Shown piece after piece: positions 38,762 to 49,368 of a stretch of 64,000 nt of DNA; the first letter of the stretch is position 1; each line of letters begins with the position of its first letter. The DNA is from Ostreococcus mediterraneus (lineage: Eukaryota > Chlorophyta > Mamiellophyceae > Mamiellales > Bathycoccaceae): the NCBI GenBank assembly GCA_012295225.1, contig WMKK01000012.1, positions 372,001 through 436,000 of the forward strand, read 5' to 3'. The notes beneath the pieces are model-generated. The model had not been told where the DNA came from. It was given only the letters and a program-made list of their open reading frames with translations, and did no database searches. A program made the position numbers and the translations under genes.

Positions 38762-38998
38762 TCGCGAGAGACAGAGTGAGAGGAAGAGAGAGCGCCGCGT
38801 GCGCCAATCAAACCGAGACACCCAGCGGGCGAGGCATAAACAAAAACAAACAAACAAGCCTTAGCAAAATATTTGTGATTGAGTACATACATCATTTCAA
38901 CAACACGTATCGTTGGAAAACTATCTAGCCGCGTCGCATCGCGTCCATATCCTCCTAACGCATGTACGTATTCGTTCCCTGGCGACGGACGAGCGTTC

Positions 38999-39482
38999 CT
39001 ACAACTCATTCGCATCCTTGCAAAGCGCCAAAAGCTTATCCTTATCCGCCCCAGTCATCTCCGCCACCTTCACACCGTTGGAGTACACATGAAACGTCGG
39101 CATCGCGCTGATCCCACACTCCGCCGCGAGATCTTCGAGCTCATCGACGTCAATCTTCACGAATTCAATGTCGGGAAACTTGGCGGACAATTCCTCGAAG
39201 TACGGCGCGATCGTCTTACACGGACCGCACCACGTCGCGGTAAAATCCACGACAACCTGCATCACACGCAACGCAACATAACATTGTACGCATTCGTCAG
39301 TACGCATCCAACGCCACACGAACGCGCGAGAGCGACGCGCGAGGGCACCTCTCGAACCGAGATCGCGATCGTAATCCAGCGCGACATTCGCGACGAGATC
39401 TCGCACCGCATCGCACACGCACCGGTTTTCCCGCCGCCTTAATCGCGGCAAACTCTTCGTTCGATCCAATCTTCTTCACCAT
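38999..39482 (-). CDS. TRX: Thioredoxin, h-type
   Basis: Exons 39423-39482 (MVKKIGSNEEFAAIKAAGKP) and 38999-39256 joined by a 166-bp phase-0 intron with donor GTGCGT, branch CTGAC and acceptor GCAG; 105 residues. The product is a single thioredoxin domain with the active site WCGPC (29-33), DVDE and the cis-proline block SAMPTFHVYSNG. It has no targeting peptide, so a cytosolic disulfide reductase is expected. The intron falls just before the first long beta strand. Confidence 0.95.
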
Positions 39483-39668
39483 GGTGCGTTCGTGCGCGTC
39501 GCGTGCGTCGTTGTGTGCCGATCTCGACGCATGAGCGAATGTCGTTACCGTGACTGGGACTGAAAAAGCACTTTTCTTTTCGTCGTGGATGCGTTGTGTT
39601 ACATCGTGCTAAAGAGAGCGCTACATGGAAGTTTTGTGTCGTAAAGGTGTTGCAATAGGGATGATGTT

Positions 39669-40232
39669 TTATGCGTCGTCGTCGTCGTCGTCATCGTCGT
39701 CGTCGGCGCCGTATCTGCTCAACACGTCGGCGTCGGCGGAGGGCGCGCGGAGCGCCGCCTCGAGCTCAGCCTCCGTCGGCGCCTCTCTCCCCGTGCGCCA
39801 CCCGAACGCGTAATACACCGCATTCACCATAATCGCCGTGACAGGTTTAAACGTAAACAACACGAGGAGCGCGAGGAAGATCCAGAATGAGATTTTCCTC
39901 GCCAACGGGTTCTCGTCCCCGCCGCCGCCGCCGCCAAAGAACCAGTCGAGCGGACCGCCACCCTTGCCTCCACCATCGAATTTCGAAAGCACGTCGCGCT
40001 TGTTGCCGATGGCGCCCATGAGGGCGTTACGCGCGGCGGCTTCAGCATCCTTGCGACCGATGATTGGGTTCGGGGCGTCGTCGGCGGCGCCGCCGTCGGC
40101 GGAAGACGCGCGCGGGACGAGTGGTAAACCTCGAGCGCGCGAGGCGCGAGAGGCGGACGAGTGACGGCGCGACGCGCGCGACAACGAAGCGTTGACGGAT
40201 GCGGTGGACGTGGATGTGAGCGTGAATGCCAT
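39669..40232 (-). CDS. Predicted plastid membrane protein with Asp-rich tail
   Basis: 187 residues, no named family recognised. The first 45 residues (MAFTLTSTSTASVNASLSRA) are a classic plastid transit peptide. A Gly-rich stretch flanks GPLDWFFGGGG, then one or two hydrophobic segments (KISFWIFLALLVLFTFKPV, AIMVNAVYYAFGW). The C-terminus ends in ten Asp codons from a GAC/GTC microsatellite. A small thylakoid or envelope protein is likely. Confidence 0.7.
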   Translation of the reverse strand: MAFTLTSTSTASVNASLSRASRRHSSASRASRARGLPLVPRASSADGGAADDAPNPIIGRKDAEAAARNALMGAIGNKRDVLSKFDGGGKGGGPLDWFFGGGGGGDENPLARKISFWIFLALLVLFTFKPVTAIMVNAVYYAFGWRTGREAPTEAELEAALRAPSADADVLSRYGADDDDDDDDDDA

Positions 40233-40410
40233 TGCGGGCGTCTGACGCGGTGCGGCGGCGATAACGCGCGCGCACTTGTGCGGGGAAAGCCGCGCGCTCG
40301 GCGTTGAGGTTCTTGTGGATAGAGCGTCGCGTCAAACGCGCGTGAAACTAAATAATGCTACGGAGCTAGAGCGATGCGATGCACGCGCGGCGTGTGGTGT
40401 CTGACTGTGG

Positions 40411-41556
40411 CTAAATGACGAAAATCCCATGCGCGTAGAGGTCGACGACGAATGGTTCGAGGTAGAACCGCGCGCCGAAAAAGCTCAACGTGCCGAGCGC
40501 AATGGAGACGGGCAACGCGGGCAACGCCTTTCCGTACAGCCCGAGCCCGAGCAAAGTAATCACTAGACCAAATAACACCGAGGTGAAGCAACACAGACAT
40601 GTAATTGGAGAATACATCGCCGCGCGTCCAACGAGAACGCTGTAAAAGATGAAATCACCCAAGCCGAGTTTGATGGAGTCGGGGAGATGGAAACGCGAGT
40701 CGCCGTCATCGCTCGCGGGCGAGCGGTCTTGAATCAAAGGCGACATTTCGCTCGTGGCTTCGCTCGCCCTACTTTCTGCGGTTTCTCTAGCACTTGTTCG
40801 TCGCCGCCGCAGGCCCGCATCAGGGGTTCCTCTAGATTCGTACACGAGCGCCGGAATATCCTCGTCGCGTTCTTGCGCCAATTCTACAATCATCTTCAAC
40901 GGCCCATTTGGCGTGAGCACGGCATATAAATCATACAACGCCATCGCCACGAGCAACGTCCACGTCGTCCACTCCGGAATCTGCGTAAAGTAATACGACA
41001 CGATTGTCGAAATGAATATTAAATACCCTTGTTTGACCACCAGCGGTCCCGGCCAGAAAAACGTCATCAACGCCCCACCGGCGGAGAAATTCCACAAGAA
41101 TAAATACACCGAAATCATATCCACCGCAATTTCAAGCTTATCCAGTACTTGTAAAAGTATGTTACCACCGAGTAAACCGAAAATTAACAGCCCGCTGAAA
41201 CCCATGTACGCCCAAATCACCTTGGCGAGCCTGTACTTGAATAACAGAAACAGCGCAAACGTCGCGGCTGTGATGAATGCGATAAATACCGCCGCGTTCG
41301 CCATCGCGCCCTCGAGTTTCACCGACGCCGAGTCACTAGCTTTCTCGGCGTATACCGCCGTGGTCATGCCCCCGGTGCCCGCACTTTCGACGCCTGGAGT
41401 ATGCAAAAGATTCACGAGCGCCACGCACAGCGCCATGGCGATCGTCACCGGGTACACGACGGGCATGATGACGTCCGCGACGGCTTCGAACTCGTCTCGC
41501 GTGACGACGTGAATTGGCGGTCGGCCACTCGTCGCTGCTGGCGTTTGATCCGACAT
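40411..41556 (-). CDS. PSN: Presenilin (gamma-secretase-type aspartyl protease)
   Basis: 381 residues, about nine membrane segments. The catalytic aspartates sit in ALYDLYAVLTPNGPLKM (D209) and LGLGDFIFYS (D301), and the PAL motif occurs in PALPVSI near residue 340. A hydrophilic loop of about 75 residues lies between the two Asp-bearing helices, as in presenilins (and not in signal-peptide peptidases). The C-terminal tail YAHGIFVI is short. Presenilin is the catalytic subunit of gamma-secretase in animals and has protease-independent scaffold roles in moss and slime mould. Confidence 0.93.
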   Translation of the reverse strand: MSDQTPAATSGRPPIHVVTRDEFEAVADVIMPVVYPVTIAMALCVALVNLLHTPGVESAGTGGMTTAVYAEKASDSASVKLEGAMANAAVFIAFITAATFALFLLFKYRLAKVIWAYMGFSGLLIFGLLGGNILLQVLDKLEIAVDMISVYLFLWNFSAGGALMTFFWPGPLVVKQGYLIFISTIVSYYFTQIPEWTTWTLLVAMALYDLYAVLTPNGPLKMIVELAQERDEDIPALVYESRGTPDAGLRRRRTSARETAESRASEATSEMSPLIQDRSPASDDGDSRFHLPDSIKLGLGDFIFYSVLVGRAAMYSPITCLCCFTSVLFGLVITLLGLGLYGKALPALPVSIALGTLSFFGARFYLEPFVVDLYAHGIFVI

Positions 41557-41857
41557 GCCGACTCTGTCGCATGCGTCGAGCGCACGAGTGAGGAGGCTGC
41601 GCAGGCGCGAAAGGCTGTTACAGGGACGGAGCGCAGACGTATTCGCTCACATGTGAGGCGGAGGCATGCAAGGCGCACACAAATGTGTTAAGGAAATAAA
41701 AGAAGATAATTGATGATATGTAGTGTTGCATCGTGGTTTCATCTATAAAGAAACCGTGGCTAAGACGTAAACGTATGCGCGCTTTCTTCATTCTCGCTTC
41801 AAGCTACGGCGACACGCTCGTTTCAACTTTTAAAACTCACTCATTCGATTTGCGCGA
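41557..41857. other. Intergenic; hairpin near 41731-41755
   Basis: 301 bp between the presenilin start and the HSP90 stop, both minus strand. It holds a GGTTTC/GAAACC inverted repeat near 41731-41755 and T/A-rich sequence but no coding frame. It should include the presenilin promoter and HSP90 3' UTR. Confidence 0.45.
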
Positions 41858-44313
41858 TTAATCGATTTCCTCCATGCGGCTGCCTTCTTCGGTCTCTTCT
41901 TCAAGCGCCGGCAAGTCATCGACCGCGACAGTTTCGTCCTCTTCGATGGAGAGGCCGAGCTTGATCATACGGTGGATGCGGCCGCCGAACGTGTTCGGTT
42001 CGTCCAAAGAGAAGCCAGACGTGAGCAAGGCAGTTTCGAAGACGAGGAGAACCAAGTCCTTGACGGTCTTGTCACCCTTGTCAGAATCCGCACGCTTGCG
42101 CAATTCAATCATGATGGAGTTATCCGGGTTGATTTCAAGCGTCTTCTTGGAGGACATGTAGGAGCCCATGGAGTTGTCGCGAAGCGCTTGCGCCTTCATG
42201 ATACGCTCCATGTTCGCGCTCCAGCCGTACTCACCGGTGACGAGAACGCACGGAGAGTCAACAACGCGATCGGAGACAACAACCTTTTCAACCTTGTCGC
42301 CCAAGATGTCCTTCATCAAGCGGCAGAGGTTCTCGTATTGCGCGGCGGTTTCTTCCTTCTTCTTCTTCTCCTCTTCAGTCTCATCGAGCTCCAAGCCTTC
42401 CTTGGTGACAGACACGAGCTTCTTGCCATCGTACTCCTTGAGTTGTTGGACGGCGTACTCGTCGATCGGGTCGGTCATGAAGATGACTTCAAGGCCGCGT
42501 TTCTTGAGCTTTTCGATAAACGGCGAGTTCTCGACAGACTTCTTGGACTCTCCAGTGATGTAGTAGATGTCCTTTTGGCTCTCCTTCATGCGCGTAACGT
42601 AATCCTTGAGAGAGGTCATTTCTTCACCAGACTTGGTGGTCGAGTAACGGAGCAAGTCGGCAATCTTGGAGCGGTTTTGCGCGTCTTCGTGGATACCGAG
42701 CTTCAAGTTCTTGCCAAACGCTTCATAGAACTTGGTGTAGTCATCCTTGTTTTCAGCGATTTCGTTGAACATTTCGAGGCACTTCTTCACAATGTTCTTC
42801 TTGATGACCTTGAGAATCTTGTTTTGTTGGAGCATTTCACGAGAAATGTTCAACGGCAAATCTTCAGAGTCGACGATACCCTTCACGAAGCCCAAATACT
42901 CCGGAATGATGTCTTCGCAGTTGTCCATGATGAACACACGGCGGACGTACAACTTGATGTTGTTGGACTTCTTCTTACCATCGAACATGTCGAACGGCGC
43001 ACGCTTCGGGACAAAGAGCACAGACTTGAATTCCAATTGACCTTCAACGGCGAAGTGCTTCACGGCGAGTTGTTCTTCCCAGTCGTTCGTGAGAGACTTG
43101 TAGAACGCGGCGTATTCATCCTTGGTGATTTCCTCCGGAACGCGCATCCAAATCGGCTTTTGCTTGTTCATGATGGCCCATTCGTGGGAGACTTCCTTAA
43201 TCTTCTTCGTCTTCTTTTCCTTCGCTTCATCCTCATCCTTGATTTCGGTGATCTTGCCTTCCTCTTCCTCGCCTTCTTCCTCGGCTTCATCGTCGGAAAC
43301 TTCCTTCTCGGTGGTCTTTTCGGTCCACAAAGAGATCGGATAAGAGATGAATTCAGAGTGCTTCTTCACCAAATCCTTCAAGCGGCGCTCTTCGAGGTAC
43401 TCGAGTTGGTCATCCTTCAAGTGGAGCACCATCTTGGTACCGCGACCGAGCTCGCTCGCCGAGGCATCCTTGGTCACGGTAAAAGAACCGCCGGCTTGAG
43501 ACTCCCAACGGTAACCTTCGTCATCGTTGTGCTTAGTGTACACGACAACCTTCTCCGCAACCAAGTACGAAGAGTAGAAACCGACACCGAATTGACCAAT
43601 CATGGAAATATCAGCGCCGGCGGTCAACGCCTCCATAAACGCCTTGGTACCAGAACGCGCAATCGTACCGAGGTTGTTCACCAAATCCGCCTTGGTCATA
43701 CCAATACCGCTGTCGATGATCGTCAACGTGTTGTTGGTCTTATCCGGAATGATGTGGATGAACAACTCGGGTTGAGACTCAAGCTTGGACTTGTCAGTCA
43801 ACCCCTCAAAGCGAATCTTATCGAGCGCATCAGACGAGTTACTACGCACGCAAAAACGAAACAGTCAGTCACTCGCACGATAAATACAAAGAAAACGTTC
43901 ACGTCATCCGTTGATCTCATCACGCTCGCCATAGCCACGCGCAACGATATCGATACGACCTCGCGCGCGTACGCTTCGGCTGTCGCGTCTTCTAATCTCT
44001 TCTAATCCCGATCTCCCATCTTGCATCGAAACCAGCACCACCCGCACGCACCTAATCAACTCCCGCAAGAAAATTTCCTTGTTCGAATAGAACGTCTGTA
44101 CGCGCATAAACCCACACACACCATCGTCAGTCACACCATCGCGCAGCGACATCACACGCGCCGCAAAACGCGCGCGCTAAAAACGCTCTAAAAACAGCCG
44201 CCACCGATCGCCCGATCGTCATCGCCCCCGCATCGTCGACGTACGTTAATAATCAACGACAACAATTGGTTGATTTCCGCTTGGAACGCGAACGTTTCCG
44301 TTTCGCCGCTCAT
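41858..44313 (-). CDS. HSP90: Cytosolic HSP90
   Basis: Three exons: 44245-44313, 44052-44095 and 41858-43841; 698 residues. Both introns (149 and 210 bp) have the local donors GTACGT and GTGCGT and acceptors ACAG and GTAG. The splices recreate [20 protein letters not shown] and then [12 protein letters not shown]. The ATPase lid and nucleotide pocket ([30 protein letters not shown]), the acidic linker, the middle-domain catalytic loop and the C-terminal end MEEID are all present. MEEID differs from the usual MEEVD by one conservative change and should still bind TPR co-chaperones. No organelle signal is seen. A heat-shock element lies about 75 bp upstream of the ATG. Confidence 0.97.
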
Positions 44314-44809
44314 CGTGGTCGTGGTCGTGGGGTGTACTGCGCGCGACGCGTCACAAAGTGCCGATCGACGGCGACCGACGTCGGCGGAAACTTCGACAGT
44401 TTTCGCGCGTTTTTCGACTATTCGGACAATCGGACGACGTGTTGTGATTTTTCAGACCTTATATCGATCTCAAGGACATTGGTGTATGAGTTTAGGTGAC
44501 CTCGTGGGTGAGTGGTAAATGTATTTAGGTGTCATGACAAGACAGGTATCTGTACTGTGTGTTGTTTGAAAGCTATGTGGGTATCAAACGCGTGTTTGTG
44601 CGTGGTCGAAGTGGTGGGTTTTTCTGCGGCGCGATCGACAGACGTCGACGCTCGCGAGAGTGACGGGCGATCGTGCGCGTGCACGCATAGAGTAGAGTAG
44701 TCTTCATCGGTCCGCCCGCGTGTGTGTGCGTGTGCGTGTGTGTGTGTCGTGTGCGTGTGCGTGCCGCCGACGACGAGAAGAGCGCGCCATTTGAAGGTGC
44801 AATTTCGCC
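44314..44809. other. Divergent promoter of HSP90 and RPB8
   Basis: 496 bp. The HSP90-proximal part carries a heat-shock element. The RPB8-proximal part has a TG/CG dinucleotide tract at about 44715-44762 just before the RPB8 start. No other gene is seen. Confidence 0.6.
44386..44405 (-). promoter_or_regulatory. Heat-shock element for HSP90
   Basis: GGAAACTTCG fits nGAAnnTTCn exactly (GAA at 44387-44389, TTC at 44392-44394), and another TTC follows at the right 5-bp phase after one mismatched unit. It lies about 75 bp upstream of the HSP90 ATG, the usual place for HSF binding. Confidence 0.6.
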
Positions 44810-45283
44810 ATGCCGCCCAAGAAAAAAACAGAGGCCAAAGCCACGAGTGGGGGCACGACGAAGTATGAGGACATGTTCGAGGTGATTGATAAAGATCCCG
44901 ATGGGAAGAAGTTCGACCGCGTGTCGAGGTACAAGTGTCGGTCGGAATTTGACGCGGAATTGACGATCGACATCAACGTGGATGTGTACCCGCTCGCCGT
45001 CGGGGGTAAGTTTTCCCTCGCGTTAGCGCCGACTTTATCCCTAGATGGCACTCCGGAAGACGATGCTTTCGATCAGAGTGGTAAGGCGTCGTTAGCGGAT
45101 GGGTATGAGTACGTGATGTATGGCAAGTGTTATAAAAAGGTGGACGAAAACGCGGGTGGGTTAACGCGCTCGAGCGTCTTCATCTCCTTTGGCGGGTTGT
45201 TAATGAATCTCAAGAGTGATCCCAAAAACGTGCAGGACATTGAAATCGACGATAGGTTGTACTTGTTGATGCGTGCGGTCTAG
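44810..45283 (+). CDS. RPB8: RPB8, shared RNA polymerase I/II/III subunit
   Basis: 157 residues. After a Lys-rich start ([14 protein letters not shown]) the OB-fold runs [44 protein letters not shown] and ends [18 protein letters not shown] ... [10 protein letters not shown], as in plant and animal RPB8. Length is normal for the family. It is found in the same window as RPB1 but 12 kb away and on the other strand. Confidence 0.96.
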   Translation: MPPKKKTEAKATSGGTTKYEDMFEVIDKDPDGKKFDRVSRYKCRSEFDAELTIDINVDVYPLAVGGKFSLALAPTLSLDGTPEDDAFDQSGKASLADGYEYVMYGKCYKKVDENAGGLTRSSVFISFGGLLMNLKSDPKNVQDIEIDDRLYLLMRAV

Positions 45284-45389
45284 CGCACCGGGTTTCGCTC
45301 GTTTAGCTCGTGTAATTAATTTTAGCAGTAATTCGTCGCGCCGCTCCAGAGATATTTTACAGTGGGCACCAGAGTCAGCACCCTCATTG

Positions 45390-46679
45390 ATGTGCGCGCA
45401 CGCTCATACGTTCGCCACCGTACCGCGCGCGCTTCGTGCTTACGCTCAACAGAGCTTTTATTCTAGCGTATCGCGCGCGTCGCAGTCCTTGCGCACGCAG
45501 TTTACGTCGTTTCCACGCGGACAATCCATGTCGCTCGCGCTCCCGGGATCGAGAGAATTCACCACCGATCGCATCGTTCTCGCCGGTGATCTCTCTCCAG
45601 AAGATGTCGATGCGGCGTTGCGCGATGGAAAATTTGCGAGTTGGATCTATATGAACCCTGAGTCCAATCCTGCATTCCCCACTGCGGCGAAGGCTGCGCT
45701 CGGGGGCGCATTCGCGCAGCTCGTCGTCGAGGGAGACAGACTCACCAAGGGGTTGGCAAAGTCGTTGCGGGACGCGTTGATGACCATGCCGCGACCTACG
45801 ATGGTGCAATGTTCGACAGCAACGCGTGCATCGACTGCGTATATCGTGTACAAGGCGTTCGAACAGCGATGGCCGCGGGCGTCTGCGACGCAACGCGCGC
45901 GCGAGCTCGGTTTGGCCTTCTTCTCAAAGCCTCCGCTCGCGGATTTCGTGGACGAAGGCCTGAAGCCTGGCCGCGGATATATTTTCCGGCAGCTCTTCGA
46001 CACGTCGGGGAGCTCGACGTATACGTATTTGATCGCGGATCCGGCCACGAAGGAGGCAGTGTTGATTGATCCAGTGCGCGAAATGGTTGACCGGGACTTG
46101 GCCGTCGTCGACGACTTGGGATTGAAGCTCAAGTACGCGTTGAACACGCATTGCCACGCCGATCACGTCACTGGGACTGGGGAACTGAAAAAGCGCGTGC
46201 CAGGTTTAAAAAGCATGATCGCCAAGGCGTCGACGGCGCAGGCGGACGAGCACTTTGTGCACGGCGATATCATTTCCTTTGGCGACCCGGAGAGCGCGCT
46301 TAATTTAGAAGTGCGCGCCACGCCAGGGCACACCGACGGCTGCGTGAGCTTTGTTTTCGACAACATGGTGTTCACTGGCGATGCGTTGCTCATTCGTGGA
46401 TGCGGTCGTACGGATTTCCAAGGTGGTTCGAGCGCAAAGTTGTACGAGTCAGTTCACTCGCAGCTCTTTACGCTTCCGGATGACACGTTGGTGTATCCGG
46501 CGCACGACTACAAGGGACGCACTGTGAGCACGATTGGCGAAGAAAAGGCGTTGAACCCGCGTCTCGGTAGCGGAAAGACGCGAGACGAGTTCGTGGACAT
46601 CATGAGCAAGTTGGATTTGGCTTATCCGAAGCGCATCGATGAAGCGCTTCCGCTGAACTTGAAGTGCGGCGTCGAATAA
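45390..46679 (+). CDS. ETHE1: ETHE1-like persulfide dioxygenase with N-terminal DUF442-like domain
   Basis: 429 residues. An N-terminal presequence (about 1-50) suggests mitochondrial import. Residues about 55-170 ([20 protein letters not shown] ... [14 protein letters not shown]) look like the DUF442/beta-lactamase-hydrolase-like phosphatase domain. The C-terminal domain is a metallo-beta-lactamase fold with iron ligands in [40 protein letters not shown] and YPAHDYKG, as in ETHE1, which oxidises glutathione persulfide to sulfite. The phosphatase-like motif reads CSTATRAS, so catalysis there is plausible but unproven. The start is the first ATG after the RPB8 stop. Confidence 0.9.
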   Translation: MCAHAHTFATVPRALRAYAQQSFYSSVSRASQSLRTQFTSFPRGQSMSLALPGSREFTTDRIVLAGDLSPEDVDAALRDGKFASWIYMNPESNPAFPTAAKAALGGAFAQLVVEGDRLTKGLAKSLRDALMTMPRPTMVQCSTATRASTAYIVYKAFEQRWPRASATQRARELGLAFFSKPPLADFVDEGLKPGRGYIFRQLFDTSGSSTYTYLIADPATKEAVLIDPVREMVDRDLAVVDDLGLKLKYALNTHCHADHVTGTGELKKRVPGLKSMIAKASTAQADEHFVHGDIISFGDPESALNLEVRATPGHTDGCVSFVFDNMVFTGDALLIRGCGRTDFQGGSSAKLYESVHSQLFTLPDDTLVYPAHDYKGRTVSTIGEEKALNPRLGSGKTRDEFVDIMSKLDLAYPKRIDEALPLNLKCGVE

Positions 46680-46849
46680 TCCGTCCGCGCGACGTCGACG
46701 ACGAGCGCATGTGAGCGTCGTTTTTTTGGTCCACACGTTGTAATACCGAAACGAAAGAGTTGTTTAACTACCACCGTGATAGAATCGCTAGTGTATTGGT
46801 ACATCGTTACAGCTTCTAGACAGCACGCGCGTGTTTTACGCAGACTGCG

Positions 46850-48028
46850 TCAATCATCGTTGTCGGCGGAGTCAGCGTTTAATCTGGTAAGCGACATCTC
46901 CGCATCGGCACCCGCGAGAAAATATTCCAACGCATCGCCAGTATGTAAGTCGTAGCACTCCATTTCGAGTGCGCCATACGTGCTCGTAACGACGTCGAGC
47001 GTCATGAATAGCCGCGCCGCGCTCTCCGCGTCTGCGAGCGTCGATTTGGCGTACGCGCGACGAGTCTTCAGAGGTAACGCCAGTCCAACGTTCGCATTGG
47101 CACGTACCCATCCAACGGGTGATATAAGCTCCGCGTCACTCTGGCTTCCGAGCCATGAAAGCACGTGCGCGACATCACCGTCCCAAGGATGGATGAACGC
47201 GACGTCGATGCGCGTTGATTTCGCATTCGCCGCGCGGCGACGCGTGCCGTACAAAATCCCCAACGCCGCCTCACCACGCCGCGCATTCGGAACAAAGCCA
47301 CAAAAGTGCGTGCGTACGATTTCTTTCGTAAAATCTCGAACGGCACCGGCGCGAAAGTGCACAACCATCGAAGAAGACGTCGGCGTCTCGTTCAAGCTCG
47401 TCATTCGCCGCATCGTCTCCGCCGCGGACGCCATGTCCTTCACAAACATCGCTTCCCCATCGCCACCTTCGTTCGTCGTCGCGCACCATAACGACCGAGC
47501 GTCTAAATCTACATCGCCATCAATCATGACGCAGTCCTCAGCGCGCGGCGGCGGCGTTGGCGGAGCTACAGCTCGAACCTCGACGTCCCTCGCGCGCCAC
47601 GGATACGCCCCTTCCAACGCCTCGCGCACATCCACCGGACATTCAACGCACGCATCGCGTAAACTAAGCATGAATGCTTTCGAGTACCGCCGCGTGCCAT
47701 CGTCGTCGTCGTCGTCCTCATCATCTCGCGCGCTCGTCGACGCGCCGTTGACGTCGCTCGCATCCTCTCGCTCACACTCGCTCGCCTCGCGCGCGCCTCC
47801 AGCGCGCGTCACCTCGCCTCGCGCGCCGCAACGACGCCGCGTATCACCGGCGTCACTCGCGCGGTCTCCCCGCGCGCCGTGCGCGTCCACCGCGCGCGTG
47901 CGCGCGCGAAATGCTTCTAAATACACAAACGCGCGAGCATCTTCGCCGTCATCAACGCCCGCCCGCGCGTCGCGCAGCGCCTCGGCGAACGCGCCACCGC
48001 GCGCGAACGCGTACACCGACGTGGACAT
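46850..48028 (-). CDS. MPN-like domain protein with eIF4E-binding-like motif
   Basis: 392 residues. The first 115 are Arg/Asp/Ala-rich and lead to TRRYSKAFMLSLRDA, which resembles the eIF4E-binding helix of eIF4G and 4E-T (Tyr-x4-hydrophobic pair, here Met-Leu). Residues about 205-345 (SMVVHFRAGAVRDF, EAALGILYGTRR, RIDVAFIHPWDGDV, ELISPVGWVRAN) fit an MPN fold like that of NPL4. The His-x-His metal motif of active JAMM enzymes is absent, so it should be a non-catalytic MPN. I could not assign a named family. It starts 85 bp from the divergent BRO1 gene. Confidence 0.55.
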   Translation of the reverse strand: MSTSVYAFARGGAFAEALRDARAGVDDGEDARAFVYLEAFRARTRAVDAHGARGDRASDAGDTRRRCGARGEVTRAGGAREASECEREDASDVNGASTSARDDEDDDDDDGTRRYSKAFMLSLRDACVECPVDVREALEGAYPWRARDVEVRAVAPPTPPPRAEDCVMIDGDVDLDARSLWCATTNEGGDGEAMFVKDMASAAETMRRMTSLNETPTSSSMVVHFRAGAVRDFTKEIVRTHFCGFVPNARRGEAALGILYGTRRRAANAKSTRIDVAFIHPWDGDVAHVLSWLGSQSDAELISPVGWVRANANVGLALPLKTRRAYAKSTLADAESAARLFMTLDVVTSTYGALEMECYDLHTGDALEYFLAGADAEMSLTRLNADSADNDD

Positions 48029-48112
48029 CGCCTCGCGACCGTCGCGTCGGCGCGCGCGACGAGCACAGGCGCGTACTTCGACGCAACGCGCGTCAAACAG
48101 TTACGTCAAAGC

Positions 48113-49310
48113 ATGGCGTGCTACATCCCAGTGGACGTCGCCTACGCCCTGGCGCCTTGCGCGGCGCAGCTCGTCGTCGAAGGCGACGATGTCGCGCGCG
48201 ATTCGCTCGCGCATGCGCGCATCCAGGACTTGAACAGGTGCGGCGTCGCGTCGTCATGAGTGCGCGTCGCCGGCGGAATGACTGACGGTTGATGATGATT
48301 TTCGCAGAGCTCGCACGGCATGTGCGCGCGCGACGACGTCGTCTGACGCCGCTGAATGCGCGCGCGCGTACGAACAATACCTTTTGCTCATCGCCGAGGC
48401 GTGCGCGGCGATGCGGACGAAGGATACGGGTGGCGCGGGCGTGAGCTTGCGTTGGACGTCGACGTCGGAGGATGGAACAGTCAAAACGTACGACGTCGCG
48501 TGCGGGTTATTCGGCGAGCGGGCGATGGCGTTGGCGGCGTACGCGGGCGCATTACGTCGCGTCGCGCGCGATGGTTTATTGGTGCCCGTGAGCGAGGCGG
48601 CGACGTCGACGGCGGCTACGGAGGCGGCGATGGTTTTACGACGAGCCGCGGGCGCGTACAGCCACCTGGCGGATAAAGTGCTGCCACCGTTGAAGTCTTC
48701 GTTGGATGTCGAGCGTGCGAACGAGCTCACGGGGTCGTTCGCGAATGTTATGCGCTTAATGTCGTTAGGCGATGCGCAAGGCGCGGCGTGTCGACGGGCG
48801 AGGGAGAAATGGGATGGCGCGACGGGCGCGCGCGCGCATTGGACGCTCGCAATGAAACTGCACGTGAGCGCGATGGGATTTTATCGCGACGCGGACGTGC
48901 AATTGAATTCAAACGGACGCGACTGGAATGGTATATGTTTGGAGTTACTCGCTGCCGTGGTTGTGGGGCGACAGACGCACGAAGCGGAGGCGTGGCTGGC
49001 ACGCGCGCGCGTGGCGCAATGCGAAGAGAAATTCGGTGACGCCGTAGCGGCGAGCGATAAAGCGTTTCGAGCGCTTCAAGAGTGCAAGCAAGCGTCTTCG
49101 GAGCTCGAAGCATGGTCATTATATTACGCGGAGCTCGATTCGAGAGCGAAGAAAATGATCGCCGAGACTCGACGCGACAACGAGTGCGTTTATTTTCAGA
49201 AAGTCGTTCCATCCGACGTCGAATTGCCGACGACGGGTGTGGTTTTAGCGAAAGAAATTCCTTACGAAGCATCGCACGATACGGTAAAGCATTCATTTCT
49301 TTTGAGCTAA
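48113..49310 (+). CDS. BRO1-domain protein
   Basis: Exons 48113-48237 and 48308-49310 joined by a 70-bp phase-2 intron (donor GTGCGG, CTGAC branch, acceptor TCGCAG), 375 residues from this ATG. The domain reads YEQYLLLIAEAC, SLRWTSTSEDG, FGERAMALAAYAGALRR and finally VPSDVELPTTGVVLAKEIPYE, as in BROX/Alix N-terminal domains and plant BRO1 proteins that bind ESCRT-III CHMP4/SNF7. No V domain or Pro-rich tail follows. Codons immediately upstream of the ATG (YFDATRVKQLRQS) also look coding, so the true start may be further 5', possibly in another exon. Confidence 0.78.
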
Positions 49311-49368
49311 CTGTCTAGATAGATTTCAATACAACTCGCCACGCGCGAGTGCGCGCCTAACACAAATT

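Noticed and set aside
41972-44005. 677-codon plus-strand open frame opposite HSP90
   Set aside because: It mirrors the codon pattern of the HSP90 exon; its residues show no domain and it ends with the exon. High GC leaves the opposite strand open.
44715-44762. TG/CG dinucleotide tract as a coding or structural RNA
   Set aside because: Simple sequence next to the RPB8 start; no stem or conserved motif.
46980-48233. 417-codon plus-strand frame opposite the MPN-like gene
   Set aside because: Ser/Arg-rich shadow; the minus-strand frame has recognisable fold motifs and a good start.
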